Positions 41,244 to 49,894 of a DNA stretch of 64,000 bases are shown here, piece by piece; the first letter of the stretch is position 1; each line of letters begins with the position of its first letter. This stretch comes from JBBRHQ01 sp963815645 (GTDB lineage Bacteria > Actinomycetota > Thermoleophilia > Solirubrobacterales > 70-9). Below the pieces are notes generated by a model. It made no database searches. It saw only the letters and a program-made list of their open reading frames with translations, and was not told where the DNA came from. The stretch lies in NCBI GenBank assembly GCA_963815645.1, contig CAWFHL010000001.1, forward strand, positions 248,001 through 312,000. Direction: 5' to 3'. Both the position numbers and the translations under genes were made by a program.

Positions 41244-41675
41244 ATGGACGAGCTCTACCGCGACCAGATCCTCGAGCACTACAAACGGCCGCACAACTTC
41301 GGCCGGCTCGAGCACCCCGACCTGTCCTTCGAGGACACCAACCCGCTCTGCGGCGACGAGCAGCACTTGACGATCCGGCTCGACGAGGAGGGAAGGGTGG
41401 CCGAGATCGCCTTCGACGGCAAGGGATGCGCGATCTCGACCGCGGCCACCTCGCTGCTCACCGACGAGCTCGGAGGGATGAGCAGGGAGGAGATCCTCCG
41501 ACTACCGAAGGAGTTCGTCCTCGACCTGCTCGGGATCGAGATCTCCGCCACACGGATGAAATGCGCCCTGCTCGGGCTCAAGGTGCTGAAGGGCGCCAGC
41601 CTCGGCCAGAGCGCCGACTGGGAGGACGAGGGCGAGCGGGGCGACCCGGCCGAGGCCGGGCTGGACCTCTCCTAG
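41244..41675 (+). CDS. sufU: SufU, zinc-dependent sulfurtransferase/scaffold
   Basis: Accepts sulfur from SufS and passes it to the SufBCD scaffold; 143 residues. LYRDQILEHYKRPHNFGRL at the N-terminus, zinc/active-site ligands NPLCGD (Cys36, Asp38), GKGCAISTAATSLL (Cys62) and KCALLGLKVL (Cys107) are complete, and the SufU-specific insertion (DELGGMSREEILRL) distinguishes it from IscU. It is a single-gene unit 2.7 kb from sufS, separated by two minus-strand genes, whereas sufS and sufU are adjacent in most relatives. Confidence 0.94.
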   Translation: MDELYRDQILEHYKRPHNFGRLEHPDLSFEDTNPLCGDEQHLTIRLDEEGRVAEIAFDGKGCAISTAATSLLTDELGGMSREEILRLPKEFVLDLLGIEISATRMKCALLGLKVLKGASLGQSADWEDEGERGDPAEAGLDLS

Positions 41676-43057
41676 CCCGGCTCGAACCCGGGCAGCGTGA
41701 AGGCGAGCCTGGCCCCTCCCAGGGACGACTCCGTCGCGGCGATCTCACCTCCGTGCGCCTCGACCATCGCCTTGGCGATCGCCAACCCGAGGCCGCTGCC
41801 GCCGGTGCGGCGGGAGCGCGACCTCTCGGCCCGGTGGAATCGGTCGAAGACCCGCTCGCGCTCGGCGGCCGGGATACCCGGGCCGTCGTCGTCGACGGCG
41901 ATTTCGAGATCCGATCCGAGGACGCGGGCGCTGACGATCAACCGGCCTCCCGCTCCCGCATGCTCGACCGCATTGCCGATCAGGTTGCGGATCACCTGGG
42001 CGATCCGGTCGGGGTCGGCCGTGATTCGTCCCGGCGGCGCCGGGGTGAGCTCGATTGAGGGCCCTTCGTCCGGCTCGGCCGCCTCGACCAGCTCCTCCAG
42101 CAACGGCCCGATCGCGACCGGCTCGCGTCTCAGACCACCCTCCTCGTCGATCCGGGCCAGGGTCAGAAGATCGTCGACGAGGCGATCCATACGCTCGACC
42201 TCACGGCTGACCGAGAACTCGGTCTCGCGGACCCGCTCCGGCGAGGGATCGGGCTCTCGCGCCAGAACCTCGAGCTGACCCCGGATCGCTGTCAAGGGCG
42301 TTCGCAGTTCGTGCGAGGCGTCGGAGACGAAGCCTCGCTGGCGGGCGAAGGCGTCCTCGAGCCGGTCGAGCATGTGGTCGAAGGACTCCGCCAGCCGGCG
42401 GACCTCGTCCCCGGGCCCCTCTGCCCCCACCCGCTGGTCGAGCTCGCCCGCATCCACGTCGGCGGCGATCCGCGCCATCCGCCGCAGCGGCGCCGCGGTT
42501 CGGGCGGCGACCAGGTATCCGGCGAGCAGCGCGGCGGCCAGGGTGAGCGCGCCGGCGAGGAGGAAGATCCGGGAGACCTCCGCCTGGGCCCGCTCGACTG
42601 ACTCCAGCGGCTCCGCTGCCCGGATCACCACGAGCGGCCCGCCGCTCGGCCCGGACACTCGCGTCGTCAGCACCCGGACCTTTCCCGCATCGATGAACTC
42701 GATGTTCGAGTATCCGCTCGGTGCGGTGAGCAGCGCTGCCGCCTGCCTTCCCTCTTCCTCGGCGGCACCCGCCGGCTCGTCGGCCTCCAGCCCCCGGCGG
42801 AGCAGCTCCGGTTGGTTGGTGACCGATCCGGCCCCCGGGACGGTGATCACGAGCAGGCTCGTGGTGGCGCCGAACGTCTGGGCGCTGACGAAGGAGCGGG
42901 CAGCGGCCTCGACCGCCCCCGGCAGGGGCGAAACCGCGGCGAGCCTCGTCTCGACGGCGGCCGTCTGGGCCTCGAGGTCTCGGTCGATTCGCGAACGCAA
43001 CTCCGAGCCTGTGGCGCGGTAGACGGCGATAAAAGTCGCCGCCAGCGCGACGATCAC
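41672..43057 (-). CDS. Sensor histidine kinase (HAMP-HisKA-HATPase)
   Basis: An OmpR-class sensor kinase: N-terminal helix (VIVALAATFIAVYRA), extracytoplasmic region (about 20-160), second helix (IFLLAGALTLAAALLAGYLVAA), HAMP, H-box FVSDASHELRTPLTAIRGQ, N-box NLIGNAVEHAG, G1 DDDGPGIPAAE and G2 GGSGLGLAIAKAMVEAHGG. GTG at 43057 truncates the first helix; the upstream reading (FGLRGRLAVSIAAIVIV) continues the helix and a TTG at 43124 in another frame overlaps the regulator stop as TTGA. A small frameshift near 43090 is therefore likely and the true start is probably 43124. Partner of the regulator at 43121-43790. Confidence 0.85.
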   Translation of the reverse strand: MIVALAATFIAVYRATGSELRSRIDRDLEAQTAAVETRLAAVSPLPGAVEAAARSFVSAQTFGATTSLLVITVPGAGSVTNQPELLRRGLEADEPAGAAEEEGRQAAALLTAPSGYSNIEFIDAGKVRVLTTRVSGPSGGPLVVIRAAEPLESVERAQAEVSRIFLLAGALTLAAALLAGYLVAARTAAPLRRMARIAADVDAGELDQRVGAEGPGDEVRRLAESFDHMLDRLEDAFARQRGFVSDASHELRTPLTAIRGQLEVLAREPDPSPERVRETEFSVSREVERMDRLVDDLLTLARIDEEGGLRREPVAIGPLLEELVEAAEPDEGPSIELTPAPPGRITADPDRIAQVIRNLIGNAVEHAGAGGRLIVSARVLGSDLEIAVDDDGPGIPAAERERVFDRFHRAERSRSRRTGGSGLGLAIAKAMVEAHGGEIAATESSLGGARLAFTLPGFEPG

Positions 43058-43120
43058 GATCGCCGCAATCGAGACGGCGAGGCGGCCGCGGAGGCCGAAG
43101 CGCGGCTGTCTTGGAGCGGC

Positions 43121-43790
43121 TCAAGGCGCTGCGAGCCGGTAGCCGACCGAGCGGATCGTCTCGATCGGCGGCTTCTCGCCGCCGACCGCGAGGCGGCGCC
43201 GCAGGTAGCCGATATAGACGGAGACGACGTTCGTCCCCGGGTCGTGGTCGTAACCCCAAACAGCGGCGAGGATGCGCTGACGGGAGACGATCTCACCAGG
43301 ATGGCGCATCAACAACGCGAGCAGCTCGGCCTCCCGGGCCGAAAGGCGGATCGTCTCCCCCGAGAGCCGTGCGGTGCGCCGGATCAGGTCGAGCTCGATC
43401 CCGGCCGCCCTCAGCCATCGTGGACTCCGGCCTCGGCGTGCGCAGGTGGGCCCGCACGCGCGCCTCCAGCTCCTCGAAGGAGAAGGGCTTGGTCAGGTAG
43501 TCGGTGGCGCCGCGGTCGAGTCCCTCGATCCGGTCCTCGACCTGGGTGCGGGCGGTGAGGAGGATCACCGGCAGGGCGGGGTCGGCGCCGCGAATCGCCG
43601 CGAGCACGTCGAGGCCGTCTCGGCCTGGGAGCATCCGGTCGAGGATTACCAGATCCCATCCCCCCTCGAGTGCAAGCCGCTGGCCCTCGATTCCGTCGGC
43701 GGCCACACGGACCTCGTATCCGTCGGCCTCGAGACCGCGACGAATGAAGTCCGCGATCGCGGACTCGTCCTCGACGATCAGGATCCGCAC
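43121..43790 (-). CDS. OmpR/PhoB-family response regulator, one frameshift
   Basis: Receiver domain RILIVEDESAIADFIRRGLEADGYEV, phospho-acceptor in DLVILDRMLPGRDGLDVL (Asp about 51), LLTARTQVEDRIEGLDRGATDYLTKPFSFEEL. After a one-base shift near 43415 the winged helix follows: IELDLIRRTARLSGETIRLSAREAELLALLMRHPGEIVSRQRILAAVWGYD and TIRSVGYRLAAP. About 222 residues. GTG at 43790 is seven bases after TAGCAT (leaderless form). Operon with the sensor kinase downstream. Confidence 0.88.
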
Positions 43791-43797
43791 CGAGCCG

Positions 43798-43803
43798 ATG
43801 CTA
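43798..43803 (-). promoter_or_regulatory. Putative -10 element, leaderless start
   Basis: TAGCAT on the minus strand, seven bases before the GTG at 43790 of the response-regulator gene. Confidence 0.42.
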
Positions 43804-43901
43804 GACACAGAGCCCGCTGCGACACGGGTCGCGCCGGAAGGCTAAGAGGAATCTCACCAAATCCTTAGGGCCCGCTTCGGCTTCCGCGCGATCTTCTCCG
43901 G

Positions 43902-44306
43902 ATGGAACCGGCAAGCCTCGATCAGCGGCGCCATGCCGCGATGCGCAAGCTCGAGCGCGGCCGCGCCCGGGCCGCACGGGCGCGGGCACGAGCGCTCGCG
44001 CTCCCCATAGCGCTCTTCGGAGTCCTCTGGCTGGCGGTCTTCGCCCAGATGGCGACCGGGAATGACCCCGCGGTGGGTGGGGGCAAGGTGACGGGCAGCA
44101 CCCATCGGCCGCACACCAACTCGAAAAAGACGGCAAGCCATCTCAGGAGCTCCGCGCCGCCCCGCCGGAAATCTCCCGCCACCGAGCTCGCCTACGACCC
44201 CGTAACGGGGACGATCGTCGAGATACCCGCCACCCAAGCGCAGGGCACGGCGCCCGCCCCGGCCTCTGTGCCAGCACCAGCTCCTGTCACCACCTCGCAA
44301 TCATGA
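43902..44306 (+). CDS. Single-pass membrane protein at the head of the ApbE operon
   Basis: A 134-residue protein: a strongly basic cytosolic N-terminus (RKLERGRARAARARARAL), one membrane helix (ALPIALFGVLWLAVFAQMATG) and an extracytoplasmic tail rich in Ser, Pro and Ala (KSPATELAYDPVTGTIVEI, PAPASVPAPAPVTTSQS). No heme, FMN or metal motif. It overlaps apbE as ATGA, so the three genes 43902-45822 form one unit. It may anchor or partner the flavinylated electron carrier, which is inference. Confidence 0.65.
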   Translation: MEPASLDQRRHAAMRKLERGRARAARARARALALPIALFGVLWLAVFAQMATGNDPAVGGGKVTGSTHRPHTNSKKTASHLRSSAPPRRKSPATELAYDPVTGTIVEIPATQAQGTAPAPASVPAPAPVTTSQS

Positions 44307-45259
44307 GCGGCGGCGAGTCGGGGGACAGCTTCCGCTGCTTCGGCGGAACCACGACGGTGATCGTCGGCGGCGGCGAGGATCCCGAGGCAGCCATCGCGCT
44401 CGCCCGCAGCCGGCTGCTCGAGGCCCATCTGCGGCTGTCCCGGTTCCTCCCAGACAGCGAGCTGTCGAGGCTCAACCGCGATCCGGAGCCGACCGTCCCG
44501 GCGAGCGCGCTGATGCGCCGACTCGTCGCCGCCGCCGCGGAAGCCGGGCTGCGAAGCGGCGGCCTTGTCGACGCCACCCTTCTCGGCCCGATCGAGGATG
44601 CGGGGTATCGCTTCTCGCTTGAGCAGACCGCCGGCTCGATCCCTCTGCGCGAGGCGCTCGCCCAGGCCCCGGGGCGGCGCCCGGCCACAGCAAGCACCGC
44701 CCGGAGCTGGCGCCAGGTGTTCGTCGACGACGACGCCGGCACGGTCAGCAGGCCGCCCGGCCTGCGCCTCGACAGCGGCGGAATCGCCAAGGGCCTGCTC
44801 GCCGACTTGATCGCCACCCGGTTGCGGGACTTCCCCCAGTTCGTCGTCGACTGCTGCGGGGACATGCGCATCGGCGGCGTCGCGGGAGCCCCCCGCATCG
44901 TGCGCGTCGACGGGCCGTTTGGCGAGGGGGTGATCTGCGAGCTCGAGATCGCCGAGGGCGGCGTCGCCACCAGCGGCATCGGGCGAAGGGCCTGGCGCAA
45001 CCGCGATGGCAGCATCGGCCACCATCTGCTCGATCCCGGCAGCGGCAGGCCCGCCTTCACCGGGCTGGTCCAGGTCACCGCCATGGCGCCCACCGCGAGG
45101 CTGGCGGAGGTGCTTGCCAAGACGGCCCTGCTCTCAGGCCCCGGGAAGGCGTGGGCCCAGCTCCGCTTCGGCGGGGTCATCGTCGATGACGAGGGCGTCG
45201 TCGAGCAGCTCCCCCCGAGGGTCGCCCGGCTCGGCGCCGTGGTGGAGGCGGTTGCGTGA
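44303..45259 (+). CDS. apbE: FAD:protein FMN transferase (ApbE family)
   Basis: Attaches FMN covalently to Thr/Ser of extracytoplasmic redox proteins, using FAD and Mg. 318 residues: LLEAHLRLSRFLPDSELSRLNRDP, the Mg/FAD region LDSGGIAKGLLADLIATRL, VDCCGDMRIGG, GVATSGIGRRAWRN, HHLLDPGSGRPAFTGLVQVTAMAPTARLAEVLAKTALL. These match the family well. There is no signal peptide or lipobox, unlike many exported ApbE proteins. It stands between a membrane protein and a ferric-reductase-like heme protein with four-base overlaps. Confidence 0.9.
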   Translation: MSGGESGDSFRCFGGTTTVIVGGGEDPEAAIALARSRLLEAHLRLSRFLPDSELSRLNRDPEPTVPASALMRRLVAAAAEAGLRSGGLVDATLLGPIEDAGYRFSLEQTAGSIPLREALAQAPGRRPATASTARSWRQVFVDDDAGTVSRPPGLRLDSGGIAKGLLADLIATRLRDFPQFVVDCCGDMRIGGVAGAPRIVRVDGPFGEGVICELEIAEGGVATSGIGRRAWRNRDGSIGHHLLDPGSGRPAFTGLVQVTAMAPTARLAEVLAKTALLSGPGKAWAQLRFGGVIVDDEGVVEQLPPRVARLGAVVEAVA

Positions 45260-45822
45260 TTGTCGAGCACCATCTTTTCTGGATCACCAGCAGGGCGGCC
45301 GGTACCGCCGCGCTGATCAGCGCCAGCGTCGCCGTCGCGGTCGGGCTGTTGATGTCCCGCCCCGGAGTCGATCGTTTCCCCCTGCGGGCGGCACATGAGA
45401 CGCTCTCGCTCGCGACCCTCGGGCTTGTCGGGTTGCATGGCGCCTCCCTGCTCGGGGACTCCTACCTCGCCCCCGGTCTTGCCGGGATCGCGCTTCCCTT
45501 CGCGACGCCCTATAGGCCACTTTGGACTGGGCTCGGGATCATTGCCGCCTACGGGCTCGGCGCGCTCGGCCTCTCCTACTATCTGCGTGCCAGGATCGGC
45601 CCCGCCCGCTGGAAACGGCTCCACCGCTTCACCGCGCTGTTCTGGATCCTCGGCATCGCCCACTCGATCGGGGCCGGGACCGATGCCGGCCAGATCTGGT
45701 TCCTTGTCGCGATCGGCTGCGCCGTGATCCCGGCGGCGGTGCTGCTGGCCGGCAGGCTCGCCCGCAGCGGCCGCTCCGGCCCGGCCGGCGGTCTCACTGC
45801 ACCGGTGCGGAGGAGCGCCTAG
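45256..45822 (+). CDS. Ferric-reductase-like transmembrane heme protein
   Basis: A 188-residue polytopic membrane protein: about five to six helices with histidines positioned for heme b (LRAAHETLSLATLGLVGLHGASLLGD; WKRLHRFTALFWILGIAHSIGAG). This resembles the ferric reductase / MsrQ / cytochrome b561-like membrane domain without NAD or FAD domains. GTG overlaps the apbE stop. The pairing with ApbE suggests a membrane electron-transfer chain to a flavinylated partner. The C-terminus is a short basic tail. Confidence 0.82.
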   Translation: MIVEHHLFWITSRAAGTAALISASVAVAVGLLMSRPGVDRFPLRAAHETLSLATLGLVGLHGASLLGDSYLAPGLAGIALPFATPYRPLWTGLGIIAAYGLGALGLSYYLRARIGPARWKRLHRFTALFWILGIAHSIGAGTDAGQIWFLVAIGCAVIPAAVLLAGRLARSGRSGPAGGLTAPVRRSA

Positions 45823-46610
45823 CCGGTCTCGCCGCTCAGCGCGATCACCGCGAAGTGGGCGCCGTGGGGATCGCTGACCACCGCGAAGCGGCCGACCGGG
45901 AGGTCCATCGGGCCGAGGGAAAGCTCGCCACCCAGTTCCTTCACCTTCTCGACCGTCGCGTCGCTATCGGCAACCGCGAAGTAGACCAGCCAGTGGGCCG
46001 GGATCTCATCGGGCAGGCGGCCGCGGACGTCGAGCATCCCGCCGACCACCGCATCGCCCCCATCCCGGTGCCACTGATTGTAGGTGCCCCCGTCGGGCAT
46101 CTCCGTCTCCTCCGCCGTCCAACCAAAAACGGCGCCGTAGAACTCCTTCGCGCCGTCGGGGTCACGAGTGTTGAGCTCGTTCCAGGAGAGCGAAACCGGT
46201 TCGTTGACGACGCCGGCGCCGTTGAACGTGCCCGCCTGCCAAATCCCGAAAACAGCGCCTCCCGGATCGGCGAAGATCGCCATCCGGCCGAGATCGAGGA
46301 CGTCCATCGGCCCGGCGAGCGCCGTGCCCCCGGCCTCCGTGACCGAAGCACTGGTCGCCTCGGCGTCGGCAACCGCGACGTAGCTCGACCAGGCAGGTGG
46401 CTGGCCCTCCTGCATCAGGGGGAACACACCGGCGACCGCCCTTCCTTCTCTCATCGCCTGCCGGTACCCGCCGGTCTGCTCGGTGTTCGGACCTTCCGGG
46501 ATCGACCAGCCGAAGAGGCTCTCGTAGAAGCTCACTGTCGCATCGACGTCGGGTGTTGCTAGATCCACCCAGGACGGGGTGCCGGGCTCATAGCTGCTGA
46601 TCTCGGGCAT
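45819..46610 (-). CDS. Two-domain VOC (glyoxalase-fold) protein
   Basis: A 263-residue protein with two tandem VOC domains: TPSWVDLATPDVDATVSFYESLFGW to MAIFADPGGAVFGIWQAG, and SWNELNTRDPDGAKEFYGAVFGW to FAVVSDPHGAHFAVI. This is the layout of actinobacterial proteins often annotated as hydroxylases or bleomycin-resistance-like. The metal ligands usual for glyoxalase I are only partly kept, so the reaction is open. AAGGAG precedes the ATG at 46610. It is convergent with the ApbE operon (four-base overlap of ends). Confidence 0.85.
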   Translation of the reverse strand: MPEISSYEPGTPSWVDLATPDVDATVSFYESLFGWSIPEGPNTEQTGGYRQAMREGRAVAGVFPLMQEGQPPAWSSYVAVADAEATSASVTEAGGTALAGPMDVLDLGRMAIFADPGGAVFGIWQAGTFNGAGVVNEPVSLSWNELNTRDPDGAKEFYGAVFGWTAEETEMPDGGTYNQWHRDGGDAVVGGMLDVRGRLPDEIPAHWLVYFAVADSDATVEKVKELGGELSLGPMDLPVGRFAVVSDPHGAHFAVIALSGETG

Positions 46611-46740
46611 CTGACTCGCTCCTTCGCGTGGGGGAACTCCGACTCTTTCAGAATCCCCTACCCGGGCGGCCCGAGCTTGATCCAGATCACCACACCGACG
46701 GGTCCGGCCGCTAAAATCCGACTACGGAGCTAGGTTTTAC

Positions 46741-47094
46741 GTGACGACCAGCACAACCCACATGGACACGCCCGAGATGAGCAAGAGGATCGAAGTCTGT
46801 CCGGCGAGCGAACTCGCTCCCGGCGAGACGCGCCTGGTCGAGGCCGACGGCCGCAAGATCGGCGTCTTCAACTGCGGCGGCACCCTGCAGGCGATCGAGG
46901 ATCGCTGCTCCCACGACGACGGCCCACTGGCCGAGGGCGAGTTCGACGCCGAGGCCTGCACGGTCGAGTGTCCCCGCCACGGCTCGCTCTTCGACCTGGC
47001 CACCGGCAGGCCGAAGACCCTCCCCGCCTATGCTCCGGTGCAGACTTTCCCGGTCGCGATCAGCGGCGACACCATCATCCTGGAGGTCGACTAG
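46741..47094 (+). CDS. Rieske-type ferredoxin of the SUF locus
   Basis: A 117-residue cytosolic Rieske [2Fe-2S] protein. Ligands are Cys56-x-His58 (DRCSHDDGPLAEG) and Cys77-x-x-His80 (ECPRHGSLFDLATG). It has no membrane anchor, as in NirD/BphF-type ferredoxins. Rieske ferredoxins are often encoded with sufBD in actinobacteria and may supply electrons for cluster assembly. Start GTG at 46741; TAAAAT at 46712-46717 or TAGGTT at 46731-46736 are possible -10 elements. Four bases before sufB's ATG. Confidence 0.9.
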   Translation: MTTSTTHMDTPEMSKRIEVCPASELAPGETRLVEADGRKIGVFNCGGTLQAIEDRCSHDDGPLAEGEFDAEACTVECPRHGSLFDLATGRPKTLPAYAPVQTFPVAISGDTIILEVD

Positions 47095-47098
47095 CCCC

Positions 47099-48532
47099 AT
47101 GGCAACACCCGAGGTCATCGCAGAGCAGCAGGAAGTTGCCGGGATCAACGCCGACTACAAGGAGAAGTTCGGCTTCCACGACCCCGAGGGCGGCTACGCC
47201 TACAAGGCTCCAAAGGGGCTTTCCCGCGAGGTGGTCGAGTCGATCTCCGAATACAAGGACGAGCCGCAGTGGATGCGCGACTTCCGGCTGAAGGCTCTCG
47301 AGCATTTCGAGCAGCGGCCGACCCCGCAGTGGGGCGGCGACCTCGACCAGATCGATTTCGACGACATCCACTACTTCGTCCGCGCCTCGGATCGCAACAG
47401 CCGTGACTGGAGCGAGGTGCCCGAGGACATCAAGAAGACCTTCGACCGGCTCGGCATACCCGAGGCCGAGCGCAAGTTCCTCTCCGGCGTCGGTGCCCAG
47501 TACGAATCGGAGGTCGTCTACCACCAGGTCAACGAGAAGCTCGAGGCCCAGGGCGTGATCTTCACCGACATGGACACCGCCCTGCGGGAGCATGAAGAAC
47601 TGATCCGCGAGCACTGGGCGACCGTGATCCCGCCAAATGACAACAAGCTGGCGGCACTCAACTCGGCCGTCTGGTCCGGCGGCTCTTTCGTCTACGTCCC
47701 TGCCGGGGTCAAGGTCGAGATGCCGCTGCAGGCCTACTTCCGGATCAACACCGAGAACATGGGCCAGTTCGAGCGAACCCTGATCATCGCCGAGGAGGGC
47801 GCCGACGTCCACTACATCGAGGGCTGCACCGCCCCGGTCTACTCGACCGACTCGCTGCACTCCGCGGTGGTGGAGATCATCGCCAAGCCCGACTCCCGGG
47901 TGCGCTATACGACGGTCCAGAACTGGTCCCAGAACGTCTACAACCTGGTCACCAAGCGTGCCGTCGCCCAGGAGCGGGCGACGATGGAGTGGGTCGACTG
48001 CAACCTCGGCTCGAAGCTGACCATGAAGTACCCCTCGATCTACCTACTCGGCCCCGAGGCCCACGGCGAGCTCCTTTCGATCGCCTTCGCCGGCAACGGC
48101 CAGCACCAGGACGCCGGCGGCAAGATCATCCATGCCGCGCCGCGGACCTCATCCTCGATCTTCTCCAAGTCGATCTCAAAGGACGGCGGCCGCAGCACCT
48201 ACCGCGGCCTGCTCGAGGTCGCCGGCGGGGCCACCGAGGCACGTTCCAAGGTCGTCTGCGACGCTCTGCTCCTCGACGAAGACTCGCGCTCCGACACATA
48301 CCCGACGATCCGGATCGACGAGAACGACGCCGACGTCGGGCACGAGGCGACCGTCTCAAAGATCGGCGACGAGCAGATCTTCTACCTGCAAAGCCACGGC
48401 CTCGACGAGGAAGAGGCTTCGAAGATGATCGTCAACGGTTTCATCGAGCCGGTGACCAAGGAGCTTCCGATGGAGTACGCGGTCGAGCTCAACCGGCTGA
48501 TCGAGCTGCAGATGGAGGGCAGCATTGGTTAG
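47099..48532 (+). CDS. sufB: SufB, iron-sulfur scaffold subunit
   Basis: Core scaffold of the SufBCD complex, 477 residues: EYKDEPQWMRDFRLKALEHF, DIKKTFDRLGIPEAERKFLSGVGAQYESEVVYH, ALNSAVWSGGSFVYVPAGVKVEMPLQAYFRIN, EGCTAPVYSTDSLHSAVVEI, RTSSSIFSKSISKDGGRSTYRGLLEV and DVGHEATVSKIGDEQIFYLQSHGLDEEEA. The conserved cysteine in SKVVCDALLLDEDSRSDT corresponds to the sulfur-receiving/cluster cysteine region. ATG at 47099 gives the family N-terminus. Overlaps sufD by eight bases. Confidence 0.96.
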   Translation: MATPEVIAEQQEVAGINADYKEKFGFHDPEGGYAYKAPKGLSREVVESISEYKDEPQWMRDFRLKALEHFEQRPTPQWGGDLDQIDFDDIHYFVRASDRNSRDWSEVPEDIKKTFDRLGIPEAERKFLSGVGAQYESEVVYHQVNEKLEAQGVIFTDMDTALREHEELIREHWATVIPPNDNKLAALNSAVWSGGSFVYVPAGVKVEMPLQAYFRINTENMGQFERTLIIAEEGADVHYIEGCTAPVYSTDSLHSAVVEIIAKPDSRVRYTTVQNWSQNVYNLVTKRAVAQERATMEWVDCNLGSKLTMKYPSIYLLGPEAHGELLSIAFAGNGQHQDAGGKIIHAAPRTSSSIFSKSISKDGGRSTYRGLLEVAGGATEARSKVVCDALLLDEDSRSDTYPTIRIDENDADVGHEATVSKIGDEQIFYLQSHGLDEEEASKMIVNGFIEPVTKELPMEYAVELNRLIELQMEGSIG

Positions 48533-49712
48533 CGCCGCGGCGACGGAACCCGCTTGGCTTCAGGAGAGGCGCCGCAAGGGCGCCTCTCTCTCCGAGGAGC
48601 TGCCGCTTCCCGACCAGAAGGCGAAGGGCTGGGAGTTCACCGACCTGGGCGGCCTCGACCTCGACGGCTACGTCCAGGCATCGGACTTCGGGCATCGGGC
48701 ATCGGAGTCCTCCGAACCGGGCGTCGTGGTCAGATCCTTGCGCGAGGCCGTCGAGTCGCACGGCGAGCTCCTGCACCGACGCCTCGGCTCCCTGGTCCCG
48801 ATGGAGGATCCCTTCGTCGCCCGCAACGACGCCGCCTGGAGCGACGGGGTGCTGATCCTCGTGCCCGAGGGCGTCCGGGTCGAGCAGCCGATCGAGGTCG
48901 TGCTCGGCCTCTCAGAGCCCGGCTCCGCGCTTAGCTGGCGGACCCTGATCGTCCTCGAGCCGGGGGCCGAGGCCGAGGTCTGGGAGCACCACGAGTCTCC
49001 CGACGACGCCACCGAGGGACTGCTCAACTCGGTGGTCGAGCTCGCCGTCGGCGAGGGCGCCAGCCTGCGCTACGTCTCCAGCCAGGACATCTCTGAAGCC
49101 GCCTGGATCTTCTCCACCCAGAGAGCCGAGGTCGAGCGCGACGCCAGGCTCGACTGGACCGCCCTCGGTTTCGGCTCCGCCCGCGGCAAGGTGCGGATGG
49201 AGACGAAGCTTGCCGGACCCGGCTCGGAGGCGCGGGTGACCGGGGGCTACGCGGGCGCAGCCGGGCAGCACCTCGACTACGACACCACCCAGGAGCACGC
49301 CGCTCCGAACACGACCTCCGACCTCGCCTTCCGGGGCGTCCTGGGGGCCGGCGCGACCGCGGTATGGCGGGGGATGATCAAGGTCGATCCCGGGGCGCAG
49401 CAGACCGACGCCTTCCAGGAGAGCCGCAACCTGCTGCTCTCGACCGAGGCGCACGCCGACGCCATCCCGGGGCTGGAGATCCTCGCCAACGACGTCCGCT
49501 GCACCCACGCCGCCGCGGTCGCCCAGATCGACCGCGATCAGCTCTTCTACCTCACCTCCCGCGGGCTGGAGCCGGCCCAGGCGAAGGCGCTGATCGTCGA
49601 GGGCTTCCTCGAGTCGCTGGTCGAGCGCCTCCCGGTGGGGTCGGTGCGAGAGCGGGTCTCCGCCGCCCTCGCCGAGCGACTGGCGCAGGTCCTCGCTCAG
49701 TCGGGCGACTGA
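48525..49712 (+). CDS. sufD: SufD, iron-sulfur scaffold subunit
   Basis: SufB paralogue that forms the SufBC2D complex, 395 residues: LPLPDQKAKGWEFTDLGGLDLDGY, VLILVPEGVRVEQPIEVVLGLSEP, SSQDISEAAWIFSTQRAEVERDARLDWTALGFGSARGKVRMETKLAGPGSEARVTG, AVWRGMIKVDPGAQQTDAFQESRNLLLS, ILANDVRCTHAAAVAQIDRDQLFYLTSRGLEPAQA. The TTG start at 48525 overlaps the end of sufB. Its end overlaps the convergent membrane-protein gene by 16 bases. SufC is 11 kb away, so the three subunits are not co-transcribed. Confidence 0.95.
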   Translation: MVSAAATEPAWLQERRRKGASLSEELPLPDQKAKGWEFTDLGGLDLDGYVQASDFGHRASESSEPGVVVRSLREAVESHGELLHRRLGSLVPMEDPFVARNDAAWSDGVLILVPEGVRVEQPIEVVLGLSEPGSALSWRTLIVLEPGAEAEVWEHHESPDDATEGLLNSVVELAVGEGASLRYVSSQDISEAAWIFSTQRAEVERDARLDWTALGFGSARGKVRMETKLAGPGSEARVTGGYAGAAGQHLDYDTTQEHAAPNTTSDLAFRGVLGAGATAVWRGMIKVDPGAQQTDAFQESRNLLLSTEAHADAIPGLEILANDVRCTHAAAVAQIDRDQLFYLTSRGLEPAQAKALIVEGFLESLVERLPVGSVRERVSAALAERLAQVLAQSGD

Positions 49713-49894
49713 CCGGGGCCCCCTTTCGAGCCCGGGCGGCGGCTCGCCTCCTCGCGCTCCCGGCGCTCCTTTCGCCTCTCGGCGATCGTCGTGCGGACGA
49801 TCGCGAAGACGACGATCGCCACCGGGGGCACGTAGAGCAACCAGAGCCAATGCCCGACGTGGGCGAGCGGCAGAATCAACGCGCCGCCCCTCAT
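49697..49894 (-). CDS. Small single-pass membrane protein
   Basis: A 65-residue protein: RGGALILPLAHVGHWLWLL, helix through YVPPVAIVVFAIVRTTI, then a charged tail (AERRKERREREEASRRPG). The N-terminal H-x-x-HW motif before the helix is unusual and could bind metal or heme. The ATG overlaps the stop of the preceding membrane gene (ATGA), so it is the third gene of the cupredoxin operon. Confidence 0.65.
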   Translation of the reverse strand: MRGGALILPLAHVGHWLWLLYVPPVAIVVFAIVRTTIAERRKERREREEASRRPGSKGGPGQSPD

